From contig SEEL01000031.1 of NCBI GenBank assembly GCA_004144345.1, positions 1-41,660 on the forward strand: a DNA stretch of 41,660 bases, given 5' to 3'. Each line of letters begins with the position of its first letter. Position 1 is the stretch's first letter. Below, piece by piece: positions 12,101 to 19,743 of this stretch. The DNA comes from Hyphomicrobiales bacterium (GTDB lineage Bacteria; Pseudomonadota; Alphaproteobacteria; Rhizobiales; Devosiaceae). The position numbers and the translations under genes were made by a program. The notes below the pieces were generated by a model. That model saw only the letters and a program-made list of their open reading frames with translations, was not told where the DNA came from and did not search any database.

Positions 12101-12402
12101 GCCATTACGGCCTCATCGGCAGGATCCGGGCGTTGCCCGGCAAGCGCGGCGACCTCGCCGCGATCCTTGCCGATGGCATCGGCGGCATGCCGGGCTGCCT
12201 CAGCTATGTGGTGGCCGAGGACCTCGTCGATCCGAACGTCCTCATCATCACCGAAGTGTGGACCGACAGCGCCGCCCATAAGGCGTCGCTGCAACTCGAC
12301 AGCGTCAAGGCGGCCATCGCCAAGGGCCGGCCGTTGATCGCGGGCTTTGACTCGCAGACCGAGACCAGAGTGCTCGGGGGCATCGGCCTGCCGCCCTCAT
12401 GA
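12097..12402 (+). CDS. Putative quinol monooxygenase / ABM-domain protein
   Basis: A 101-residue single-domain protein of the antibiotic biosynthesis monooxygenase (dimeric alpha/beta barrel) superfamily, similar to YgiN. It shows HYGLIGRIRALPGKRGDLAA, then CLSYVVAEDLVDPNVLIITE and VWTDSAAHKASL, which is the usual pattern of strand, helix and EVW...AH motif. The GTG start overlaps the upstream TGA (GTGA), and its own stop overlaps the next gene as ATGA. The coupling suggests a shared task with the AraD1-like enzyme and the small transporter, perhaps handling an aldehyde or quinone by-product, but that is inference. Confidence 0.8.
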   Translation: MSHYGLIGRIRALPGKRGDLAAILADGIGGMPGCLSYVVAEDLVDPNVLIITEVWTDSAAHKASLQLDSVKAAIAKGRPLIAGFDSQTETRVLGGIGLPPS

Positions 12403-12833
12403 GCCTCGCGGGAAGCTGGCAGCTCTGGGCGTTGTTGTCGGCGATCTTCGCGGCGCTGACGGCGATCTTCGCCAAGGTCGGCATCGAGAACGTCAATTCC
12501 GACTTCGCCACCTTCATCCGCACCATCGTCATCCTCGGCGCCGCCGCCGCGATGGTCACTATCACCGGCTCGTGGCAGGCGCCGGGCGCCATTTCGAGCC
12601 GCAGCTGGACCTTCCTCGTCCTCTCCGGCCTTGCCACCGGCTTTTCCTGGATCTGCTACTTCCGCGCCCTCAAGCTGGGCAATGCGGCGCAGGTTGCGCC
12701 GATCGACAAGCTCAGCGTCGTCATCGTGGCGGTGATCGCGACGCTGTTCCTCGGCGAGAAGCTGTCGGCGCTGAACTGGGTCGGCGTGGCGCTGATCGGC
12801 CTGGGCGCCGTGCTGGTCGCGATCCAGGCCTGA
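12399..12833 (+). CDS. Half-size EamA family transporter
   Basis: A 144-residue inner-membrane protein with a single EamA unit of about five helices, half the length of the transporter at 4397-5392. The family-typical middle ICYFRALKLGNAAQVAPIDK and the end FLGEKLSALNWVGVALIGLG are present. Half-size members are expected to work as homodimers. The ATG overlaps the upstream stop (ATGA), making it the last gene of a coupled trio. The substrate is unknown; its context suggests export or uptake related to the AraD1-like pathway. It is convergent with the cyclopropane-fatty-acid synthase gene with only 4 nt between them. Confidence 0.8.
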   Translation: MSLAGSWQLWALLSAIFAALTAIFAKVGIENVNSDFATFIRTIVILGAAAAMVTITGSWQAPGAISSRSWTFLVLSGLATGFSWICYFRALKLGNAAQVAPIDKLSVVIVAVIATLFLGEKLSALNWVGVALIGLGAVLVAIQA

Positions 12834-12837
12834 TCGC

Positions 12838-14076
12838 TCAGGCGGGCCGGCGGTACTGGTAGATACCGACGTCGATCGAGCCCTCGTCGAAGCCCGCTTC
12901 GCAATAGGCGAGGTAGTAGATCCATTTGCGGCGGAACTGCTCGTCGAAGCCGAGCTGCTTGATGGTCTGCCAGCGTTCGAGGAAGCGGACGCGCCAGCGG
13001 CGCAGCGTTTCGGCGTAGGAGTGGCCGAACAGTTCGACCTGTTCCAGCACGAGGCCGACGCGCTTGCCCTGTTCTTCCATTGCCTTCCTGGTCAGCAGCA
13101 TGCCGCCGGGGAAGATGTAGCGCTGGATGAAATCGGGGGTCGAGCGATAGCCCTCGAAATCGGCCTCGTCGATGGTGATGGCCTGGATGGCGGCAGTGCC
13201 GCCGGGCTTCAGCCGGTCATGCAGGGTCTGGAAATAGCTCGGCCAATGTTCCTCGCCGACCGCCTCGATCATTTCGATCGAGCCGATGTGGTCGTACTGG
13301 CCGGTGGTGTGGCGATAATCCTCGAAATGGAAGCTGGCGAGCGGGTCGAGACCCTGACGCGCGATGCGGGCCTGGGCGTAGGCGAGCTGTTCCTTGCTCA
13401 GCGTGATGCCGTAGACGCTGGCGCCGAACTCTTTCGACACGGTCTCGGCGAAGCCGCCCCAGCCGCAGCCGATCTCGAGCACGCTCTCGCCCTGCTTCAC
13501 GCCGGCGAGTTCGGCGACGCGGCGATATTTGCGGCGCTGCGCGGCTTCGAGATCGTCGTTCTTCAAATCCGCGAAAATGGCGGAGGAATAGGTCATCGAG
13601 GGGTCGAGCCACTCTTTGTAGAAATCATTGCCGAGGTCGTAGTGCTCGGAGATGTTTTCCTTCGACCCATCGACGGTGTTGGCGCGGCTCAGATGATAGG
13701 CGATGTCGGCGGTGGCGCGACCGAACCAGCCGGCGCCCTTGGGCTGGAACACGTTGCGGTTCTGCAGGAAATAGCGGAACAGCGCCGTGAGGTCCTCCAC
13801 CTCGACGTCGCCGCGCATATAGGCATGGGCAAAGCCCACAGTGCCGCGGCGCAGCGTTTCGGGGATCATCGAGAAATTGCGCACGAGGAGGCGCGGATGC
13901 TCGCCGGCCCCGGGCTTGCCGTAGGTTCGGGTGTTGCCGTTGGGGAAGGTGATGGTGACCGAGCCGGTGTTCGGGCGGCCGATCAGGCGCTCGGTGAAAA
14001 AGGCCGCCGCAGCCGACGTCACATGCGTCCAGGGCGTCGGATCCGGCAATCTCGGTTCGATCGCAGATTTATCCAT
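12838..14076 (-). CDS. cfa: Cyclopropane-fatty-acyl-phospholipid synthase family protein
   Basis: An S-adenosylmethionine-dependent enzyme that adds a methylene bridge to unsaturated acyl chains of membrane phospholipids. It has 412 residues, close to other alphaproteobacterial members. Signatures: KENISEHYDLGNDFYKEWLD (about 139-158), the SAM-binding loop LEIGCGWGGF (about 200-209), ITLSKEQLAYAQ, IEMIEAVGEEHW, and FIQRYIFPGGML near the active site. The C-terminus shows RRWRVRFLERW, common in this family. A homologue acting on other lipids (UfaA/CmaA-like) cannot be excluded. A promoter candidate lies about 100 nt upstream, between this gene and recJ. Confidence 0.9.
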   Translation of the reverse strand: MDKSAIEPRLPDPTPWTHVTSAAAAFFTERLIGRPNTGSVTITFPNGNTRTYGKPGAGEHPRLLVRNFSMIPETLRRGTVGFAHAYMRGDVEVEDLTALFRYFLQNRNVFQPKGAGWFGRATADIAYHLSRANTVDGSKENISEHYDLGNDFYKEWLDPSMTYSSAIFADLKNDDLEAAQRRKYRRVAELAGVKQGESVLEIGCGWGGFAETVSKEFGASVYGITLSKEQLAYAQARIARQGLDPLASFHFEDYRHTTGQYDHIGSIEMIEAVGEEHWPSYFQTLHDRLKPGGTAAIQAITIDEADFEGYRSTPDFIQRYIFPGGMLLTRKAMEEQGKRVGLVLEQVELFGHSYAETLRRWRVRFLERWQTIKQLGFDEQFRRKWIYYLAYCEAGFDEGSIDVGIYQYRRPA

Positions 14077-14171
14077 AACGCGTCTATCCAGAGTCCTGCG
14101 CCGCCCGCCCGCTGGCGTGCAGCAAATGGTCGACTGGCGCGGACGTTATCGCGTCCATCGCCGTTAGCCGA

Positions 14172-14200
14172 TAATTTAGCGGCCAGCAGGCGAGATGCAA
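14172..14200 (-). promoter_or_regulatory. Candidate promoter for cfa
   Basis: On the minus strand TTGCAT (14200-14195) and AAATTA (14177-14172) are 17 bp apart, reading toward the cyclopropane-fatty-acid synthase gene. It lies in the 146-bp gap after the recJ stop. The hexamers are moderate matches. Confidence 0.4.
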
Positions 14201-14222
14201 GCCGAACCTGCCATTTTCGGGC

Positions 14223-16007
14223 TCAGCCAGACGGGGTTGCGACATCGGCGACGCGTAGCTGCACCTCCGCCCGGCCCTGGTAATGGTCGAGGCTGAGATT
14301 GCCCGCGATGTGCAGGCGGCTGTCATTGCCGGCGCCGAGCAGCGCCTGACCGATGGGCGTCGCGGCGGCGCGGAAGGCAATGGCCTTGAGCCGCGCGCCG
14401 TCGGGCGAGGTGAGCTGGAAGCGCACATGCCCGGCCTCGCCGACGACCTCGGCGAATTTCGGCGTGTGGCCGGGAAAGGCGAAGACCGGCTGCGGATTGC
14501 CGGCGCCGAAGGGGCCGGCGCGATCGACATCGGCGACCATGTCGACGGTGGCGCCGCGGGCGCTCAGCGCCGCATCGATCTTGAGCGCGGTAGCGGCCCG
14601 GGCGGTGCCCACCTGCCCCGCCAACGCCTGTTCGAGATGCGCGCGGAACGGCCCGATCTGCCCCGGCTTCAGCGTCGCGCCGGCCGCCATGGCGTGACCG
14701 CCGCCGCGCGTGATGAGCCCATTGTCGACCGCCGCGATCACCGCATGGCCGAGATCGACGCCGGGCATCGAGCGGCCCGAGCCGATGCCGGTGCCATCGG
14801 GCTGCAGCGCAAAGACGAAGCTCGGCCGCTCGAAGCGTTCGCGCAGGCGCCCCGCGACGATGCCGATGATGCCCGGATGCCAATTGGCAGAGGCCAGCAC
14901 CAGCACCGGCGGCCCCTCGCCGCTGCCGATCTCGGTCTCGGCCGCGCGCGTCGCTTCATCGAGCGCCGCCAGTTCGATCTTCTGGCGCTCGATGTTGAGC
15001 TCGTTGAGCCGCGCGGCGATCACCAGCGCCTCATGCTCATCATCGATGGTGAGGAGGCGCGTGCCCATCGAGGCATCGCCGATGCGCCCACCCGCATTGA
15101 TGCGCGGGCCGACGAGAAAGCCGAGATGGTAGGGATTGAGCGGACCCGTGACGCGCGCCGCCAGCGCCAGCGCGCCGATGCCGCGATTGGCCTGCTGGCG
15201 CGCCACGTCGAGCCCGCGCACCACGAAGGCGCGGTTGAGCTTGACCAGTGGAACGACGTCGCACACCGTCGCCAGCGCCACGATGTCGAGGAGCCGCATC
15301 AGATCGGGCTGGCCGGTATCGCCGCGCTGCCTCAGCGCGCGGTTGGTGGCGACCAGCGTCATGAAGGTGACGCCCGCCGCGCAGAGATAACCAAGGCCCG
15401 AAATGTCGTCGGGCCGGTTGGGGTTCACCAGCGCATCGGCGAGCGGCAGATCGTGGTCGGAAAGATGGTGGTCGATCACCAGCACGTCGATGCCGCGGCC
15501 CTTGGCATGGGCGATCGGCCCGTCGCTCACCGTGCCGCAATCGAGCGTGATGAGCAGCGACGCGCCATTGTCGATCAGCTTGTCGATAGCCGCGATGTTG
15601 GGGCCATAGCCCTCGAAGATGCGATCGGGAATATAGACTTCGGGGTCGAGGCCGAAATGCTTGAGGTAGCGCGCCATTAGCGCGCAGGACGCGGCGCCGT
15701 CGACGTCATAATCGCCGAACAGCGCCACCTTCTCATTGTTGGTGATGGCGGCGACCAGCCGGTCGGCCAGCTTGTCCATGTCGGCCAGCGTCGAGGGGTC
15801 GGGCATCAGCCCGCGAATGGTGGGGTTGAGGTATTCCGCCGCTTCCTCGATGCCGACGCCCCGCGCCGCGATGATGCGCGCCACGATCTCGCTGGTGCCC
15901 GAGCGCTGGGCGATCGCCTGCGCGATGCGCGTCTGCTGGTCGTCCAGCCGGTCCGCCCAGGCGCGGCCGGTCACGGAGCTGGTCACATCGAGAAAGGGCT
16001 CAATCAT
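14223..16007 (-). CDS. recJ: Single-stranded-DNA-specific exonuclease RecJ
   Basis: A 5'-3' single-strand exonuclease of recombination and mismatch/base-excision repair. It has 594 residues, normal length. DHH-superfamily motifs are intact: GDYDVDG (98-104), TLDCG (154-158), VIDHHLSD with DHH at 179-181, GPRINAGGRIGD, and the DHHA1 motifs GIIGIVAGRL and RGGGHAMAAG. The start at 16007 is chosen because the family N-terminus FLDVTSSVTGRAW begins there; in-frame ATGs at 16064 and 16082 are alternatives. The gene is divergent from the Tim44-domain gene. In related genomes recJ commonly lies next to glpX; here two other genes separate them. Confidence 0.95.
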   Translation of the reverse strand: MIEPFLDVTSSVTGRAWADRLDDQQTRIAQAIAQRSGTSEIVARIIAARGVGIEEAAEYLNPTIRGLMPDPSTLADMDKLADRLVAAITNNEKVALFGDYDVDGAASCALMARYLKHFGLDPEVYIPDRIFEGYGPNIAAIDKLIDNGASLLITLDCGTVSDGPIAHAKGRGIDVLVIDHHLSDHDLPLADALVNPNRPDDISGLGYLCAAGVTFMTLVATNRALRQRGDTGQPDLMRLLDIVALATVCDVVPLVKLNRAFVVRGLDVARQQANRGIGALALAARVTGPLNPYHLGFLVGPRINAGGRIGDASMGTRLLTIDDEHEALVIAARLNELNIERQKIELAALDEATRAAETEIGSGEGPPVLVLASANWHPGIIGIVAGRLRERFERPSFVFALQPDGTGIGSGRSMPGVDLGHAVIAAVDNGLITRGGGHAMAAGATLKPGQIGPFRAHLEQALAGQVGTARAATALKIDAALSARGATVDMVADVDRAGPFGAGNPQPVFAFPGHTPKFAEVVGEAGHVRFQLTSPDGARLKAIAFRAAATPIGQALLGAGNDSRLHIAGNLSLDHYQGRAEVQLRVADVATPSG

Positions 16008-16095
16008 GTGGAAATCGGCAGGCTCGGGGCTCGAGGGTCTAAAATCGCGGCGTGGGCTCACCATATAGAGGCCAAGTTTCATTATGGGGACCACT

Positions 16096-17052
16096 ATGTT
16101 TGCCAGCCGGGGCTTTCGCCTCTCCGCCTTGTTCATTGCCTTGCTGACCGTGTTCAGCGTGGTGGCCGTCGATACGGCCGAAGCCCGCCGTGGCGGCAGC
16201 TTCGGTAGCCGCGGCGTCCGCACGCAGCAGGCCGCGCCCGCGACACAGACCTCGCCGGGCGTCACCGCGCCCGTGCAGCGCTCGATGACGGCGCCGACCG
16301 CCAACCGTGGCGGCATCGCCGCGACCACCCCGGCGCAGCGCGCCGGCTGGTTCGGCGGCGGCATCGGCGGCATGCTGCTGGGCGGCCTGTTGTTCGGCGG
16401 CATGTTCGGCCTGTTGTTCGGCACCGGCTTTGGCGGTTTCGGCGGCATGCTCGCGCTGCTCGCGCAGGTGGTGATCATCGGCCTGCTGCTCAGCTGGTTC
16501 CTCGGCCGCCGCCGGCAGCCGGCGATGGCCGGCGCAGGCAATGCGTCGCCCTATCAGGCGCGGCAGGACTGGCAGCCCGGTGGCGGCACCGCCGCCCAGC
16601 CGCGCGCCAATGCGTCCAGCGCCTCCCAGCGCGCCGGCCGCCGCGACGAAATCGGCATCAGCGATCGCGACCTGCAGTCCTTCCAGCAGCGGCTCGAGGA
16701 ACTACAGTCGGCCTATTCCGGCGAAGACTATGAAGCGCTGCGCCGCATCACGACGCCCGAAATGATGGGCTATCTCGCCGAAGAACTCGGCAGCAATGCC
16801 AGCAAGGGCGTGCGCAACGAAGTCTTCGACGTGAAGCTGCTGTCGGGCGACATCTCGGAAGCCTGGCGCGAGGGCAATGATGCCTATGCCACGGTGGCCC
16901 TGCGCTATGAATCGCGCGACATCGTGCGCGACCGCGCCAGCGGGCAGATCGTCAGCGGCGAGGACAGCGTGACCCCGGTCACTGAACTCTGGACGTTCGT
17001 GCGCACCGGCACCGGCCCCTGGCTGGTCAGCGCGATCCAGGAAACGAATTAA
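16096..17052 (+). CDS. Tim44/TimA-like domain membrane protein
   Basis: A 318-residue protein. Residues 7-27 form a signal peptide or anchor ending near AEARRGG. A low-complexity Ala/Thr/Pro stretch follows, then a Gly/Phe/Leu-rich hydrophobic region with likely two helices (about 90-140, with the GGLLFGGMFGLLFGTGFGGF segment). The C-terminal 130 residues form a Tim44-like domain (DRDLQSFQQRLEELQSAYSG, then EVFDVKLLSGDISEAWREGN and a VTELWTFVR strand). Such bacterial proteins are related to the mitochondrial import-motor anchor; the bacterial role is not settled. ATG 16096 has GGGGAC 6 nt upstream; ATG 16084 is an alternative. A terminator follows. Confidence 0.82.
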   Translation: MFASRGFRLSALFIALLTVFSVVAVDTAEARRGGSFGSRGVRTQQAAPATQTSPGVTAPVQRSMTAPTANRGGIAATTPAQRAGWFGGGIGGMLLGGLLFGGMFGLLFGTGFGGFGGMLALLAQVVIIGLLLSWFLGRRRQPAMAGAGNASPYQARQDWQPGGGTAAQPRANASSASQRAGRRDEIGISDRDLQSFQQRLEELQSAYSGEDYEALRRITTPEMMGYLAEELGSNASKGVRNEVFDVKLLSGDISEAWREGNDAYATVALRYESRDIVRDRASGQIVSGEDSVTPVTELWTFVRTGTGPWLVSAIQETN

Positions 17053-17060
17053 TCAGCAAG

Positions 17061-17085
17061 CGGGCGGCTCTCGGGCCGCCCGTTT
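17061..17085 (+). terminator. Terminator after the Tim44-domain gene
   Basis: An 8-bp stem (CGGGCGGC/GCCGCCCG, 17061-17068 with 17075-17082) with a 6-nt loop is followed by TTTCG, 9 nt after the stop. The convergent chemoreceptor gene ends 10 nt beyond, so it may serve both strands. Confidence 0.7.
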
Positions 17086-17093
17086 CGCTTCCG

Positions 17094-18622
17094 TCAGGCA
17101 GCGCGGCTTCGCCGCTGGGGCACGGCCTGCGTGCCGAGTTCGAACAGATCGACGATCTCGTCCAGCTCAGCCGCCTGCGCCTCGGTCTGCTCGATGGCCG
17201 CATTGGTCTCTTCAACCAGCGCCGCATTGTGCTGCGTGCCGGCATCGATCTCACGGATCGCCACATTGATCTCGTGGATCGACTGCGCCTGCTCGCGGCT
17301 CGACCCCGCGATGGCCTTGGTCAGTTCGCTGCACTGGCGGATTTCGTCGAGGATGCGCGTCAGCGTTTCGCCGGCGCTCGTCACCAGACCGGTGCCCGAG
17401 CGCACTTCGCCCGCACTGGCATTGATCAGCGATTTGATTTCCTGCGACGCGACGGCCGCCGATTGCGCGAGGCGCCGCACTTCGACCGCGACCACGGCAA
17501 AACCCTTGCCGGCCTCACCTGCCCGCGCCGCTTCCACCGAGGCGTTGAGCGCGAGGAGATTGGTCTGGAAGGCGATGTCGTCGATGAGGCTGGTGATGCT
17601 GGTGATGCGCGCCGTCGACTCGCTGATGCGCTGCATCGCGTCGGTCGCGTCGTTCATCACGCGGCCACCACCACCCGCGAGGTCCACCACGGCGGCGATA
17701 CGCTCGTCGGCGGCGGCGGCGCGGTCGGCGTTCGACGCCACCATGCCGGTGATCTGCTGCAGATTGGCCGAGGTCTGCTCGACGCTCGCCGCCTGTCGCG
17801 TGGTGCGGTCGGAGAGATCGTTGGCGCCGGCCAGGATCTCGCCCGTCGCCGTCCGCAGTGCCATCGACGCGCCGCGCAGCCGGGTCATCACCGCGAGCAG
17901 GCGATCGGCCACGGCATTGGTGTCCTGTTGATCTGCTCGAGTTCGGGATCGAGATCGGCGGTGACGCGGGCGGTCAGATCGCCTTCCGCCACCTGCCGCA
18001 GCACGTCGCCCACGGAGGTCACGGCCAGCGCGATCTTGTCGGACGAGGCCTTCTGCTGCGCCGCTGCTTCGGCGGTGAGCCGGTCGAAATAGGTGGTAAC
18101 GGCGATATCGACGTCGACGAGGATGCTCTTCACCAGTGCGGCGACGGACTCGCCGAACTCGGCAATTTCCTGCCGCTCGGCCTGTTCGTCGCGGCGCGCG
18201 AACATGCCGCGCGGCTTGGCCGCCTGCGCTTCGAAGAAGTCGCTGATCAACCCCTTGATGATGGTTTCGGCGATCAGGCCATAACCGCCGATGTACCAGC
18301 GCGGCTCGAGGCCGATCTGCGCGTGGCGCCGACCGATGCGATAGCTGGAGTCGAAATAGCTGGCGTCGAGCTGGCCGCCGGCAATGGCGGTCCAGTGCTT
18401 CGACTGGGCGCCCTTGGCGCGCTGCAGCTGGTCGCGGTCGGCGAAGAACTTCGCCACCTGCGGTTCGCTGCCCAGATGCGCGTAGAAGCGATCGAGCGCC
18501 GGTCCAAGATATTTGAGGACGCCGGCTTCGACTGACTTCACCCTGCCAAGGGCCTCGGAGTCCAGATGTGAGAAGGCCAGGCGCTCGGCGAGCGCCTCTG
18601 GCAGCGGGGCAGTATTAGTCAT
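17094..18622 (-). pseudogene. Globin-coupled methyl-accepting chemotaxis protein, frameshifted
   Basis: A soluble HemAT-like oxygen/redox chemoreceptor split over two frames. The N-terminal part (18622 to 17888) holds a protoglobin domain: FSHLDSEALGRVKSVEAGV and the haem-proximal region RIGRRHAQIGLEPRWYIGGY (H100), then a HAMP-like linker ending DLDPELEQI. The C-terminal part (17912 to 17094, opening from a GTG) is the MCP signalling domain with the conserved hairpin-tip sequence LIDDIAFQTNLLALNASVEA and FAVVAVEVRRLAQ. Around 17921-17930 the reading frame is lost: after QIN the first frame hits a stop within 15 codons, while the other frame continues smoothly as DTNAVADRLLAV. One missing base explains this. 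I see no slippery heptamer. No methyl-esterase-docking pentapeptide is visible at the C-terminus. A sequencing error or a true lesion are both possible. Confidence 0.8.
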
Positions 18623-18678
18623 TGATCGACGCCTATCAGTAAACGCCGGCAGCAATATTAGCCGGGCCCCCGAGGTTC

Positions 18679-18692
18679 TTGATCTGAGTCAA
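18679..18692. promoter_or_regulatory. FNR/FixK-type anaerobox
   Basis: TTGAT-CTGA-GTCAA matches the FNR/FixK consensus TTGAT-N4-ATCAA at 9 of 10 positions. It lies 57 bp upstream of the globin-coupled chemoreceptor start and 74 bp beyond the glpX end. TAATAT on the minus strand (18660-18655) is a possible -10, though spacing is not ideal. Oxygen-responsive control of an oxygen sensor is sensible but inferred. Confidence 0.55.
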
Positions 18693-18765
18693 GCGACAGG
18701 GTGCAACGTCAAACGTAGGCGCGACGTGGTAAGCGAATTGCTAACACCGCCCTGCGACAAACGGA

Positions 18766-19743
18766 CTAGCGGTGGTGCTCCGCCGCGATCCAGCGCACGG
18801 TTCGGCTCCAGCTGCGCATCACCACGGTCGAGGTGCGAACGTTGTTCTTCCTGAACCGCACGCCGTCGAGCAGGAAGCCGTCGGTGACGCCGGTCGCCGC
18901 GAACAGCACGTCGCCCGAGGCCAGCTCGTCGGTCCGGTACTTTCGATTGGGATCGGTGATGCCCATACGTCGGGCGCGGGCGCGCTTTTCGTCATTGTCG
19001 AGCATCAGCCGGCCCTGCATCTGGCCGCCGATGCAGCGCAGCGCCGCCGCTGCGAGGACGCCTTCGGGCGCCCCGCCCGAGCCGAGATAAATGTCGATGC
19101 CGGTATCGGCGGTGTTGACCGCATGGATGATGCCGGCAATGTCGCCATCGCTGATAAGCTTGATGGCGCAACCGGTGGAACGCAGTTCCTCCAGCAGCCC
19201 GGCGTGGCGCGGCCGGTCGAGCATCACGGCGGTGATCTCGTTGATGGCGACGCCCTTGGCCTTGGCGAGTGACGCGATGTTTTCGCGCGGCGTCATGTCG
19301 AGATCGACGGTGCCCTCGGCATAGCCGGAGCCGATGGCGATCTTCTGCATGTAGACGTCGGGCGCATTGAGCAGGCCGCCGCGCTCGGCCATAGCGAGCA
19401 CGCAGATCGAATCCGGCTGGTTCTTGGCGCACAGCGTCGTGCCTTCGAGCGGATCGACGGCGATATCGACGTCCGGCCCCTGCCCGCTGCCCACTTCCTC
19501 GCCGATGAACAGCATCGGCGCTTCGTCGCGCTCGCCCTCACCGATGACGATGCGGCCGTTGATCGCGACATTGCTCAGCTCGGTGCGCATGGCTTCGACG
19601 GCGGCATGGTCGGCCGCCTTCTCGTCGCCCTTGCCGCGCCATTCGGCGGCGGCGAGCGCGGCGCGCTCGGTGACGCGCACCAGTTCGAGCGTCAGGTTCC
19701 GATGCAGCGCCGGCGAGGCGTTGTTGGGATCAGCAAGCTTCAT
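18766..19743 (-). CDS. glpX: Fructose-1,6-bisphosphatase class II
   Basis: Dephosphorylates fructose-1,6-bisphosphate in gluconeogenesis (and possibly sedoheptulose-1,7-bisphosphate). 325 residues, normal for GlpX. The lithium-sensitive phosphatase motifs are visible: RIVIGEGERDEAPML, the metal/catalytic DIAVDPLEGTTLCA, ISDGDIAGII and YLGSGGAPEGVLAA. The ATG (19743) directly follows the hom stop codon (TAG then ATG), so the genes are translationally coupled. The hom-glpX pairing is common in Hyphomicrobiales. Downstream is the frameshifted chemoreceptor, which appears to have its own promoter. Confidence 0.96.
   Translation of the reverse strand: MKLADPNNASPALHRNLTLELVRVTERAALAAAEWRGKGDEKAADHAAVEAMRTELSNVAINGRIVIGEGERDEAPMLFIGEEVGSGQGPDVDIAVDPLEGTTLCAKNQPDSICVLAMAERGGLLNAPDVYMQKIAIGSGYAEGTVDLDMTPRENIASLAKAKGVAINEITAVMLDRPRHAGLLEELRSTGCAIKLISDGDIAGIIHAVNTADTGIDIYLGSGGAPEGVLAAAALRCIGGQMQGRLMLDNDEKRARARRMGITDPNRKYRTDELASGDVLFAATGVTDGFLLDGVRFRKNNVRTSTVVMRSWSRTVRWIAAEHHR

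Noticed and set aside
17888-17935. Programmed ribosomal frameshift in the chemoreceptor
   Set aside because: No slippery heptamer and no following pseudoknot are visible, and chemoreceptors are not known to use frameshifting. A lesion or sequence error is simpler.
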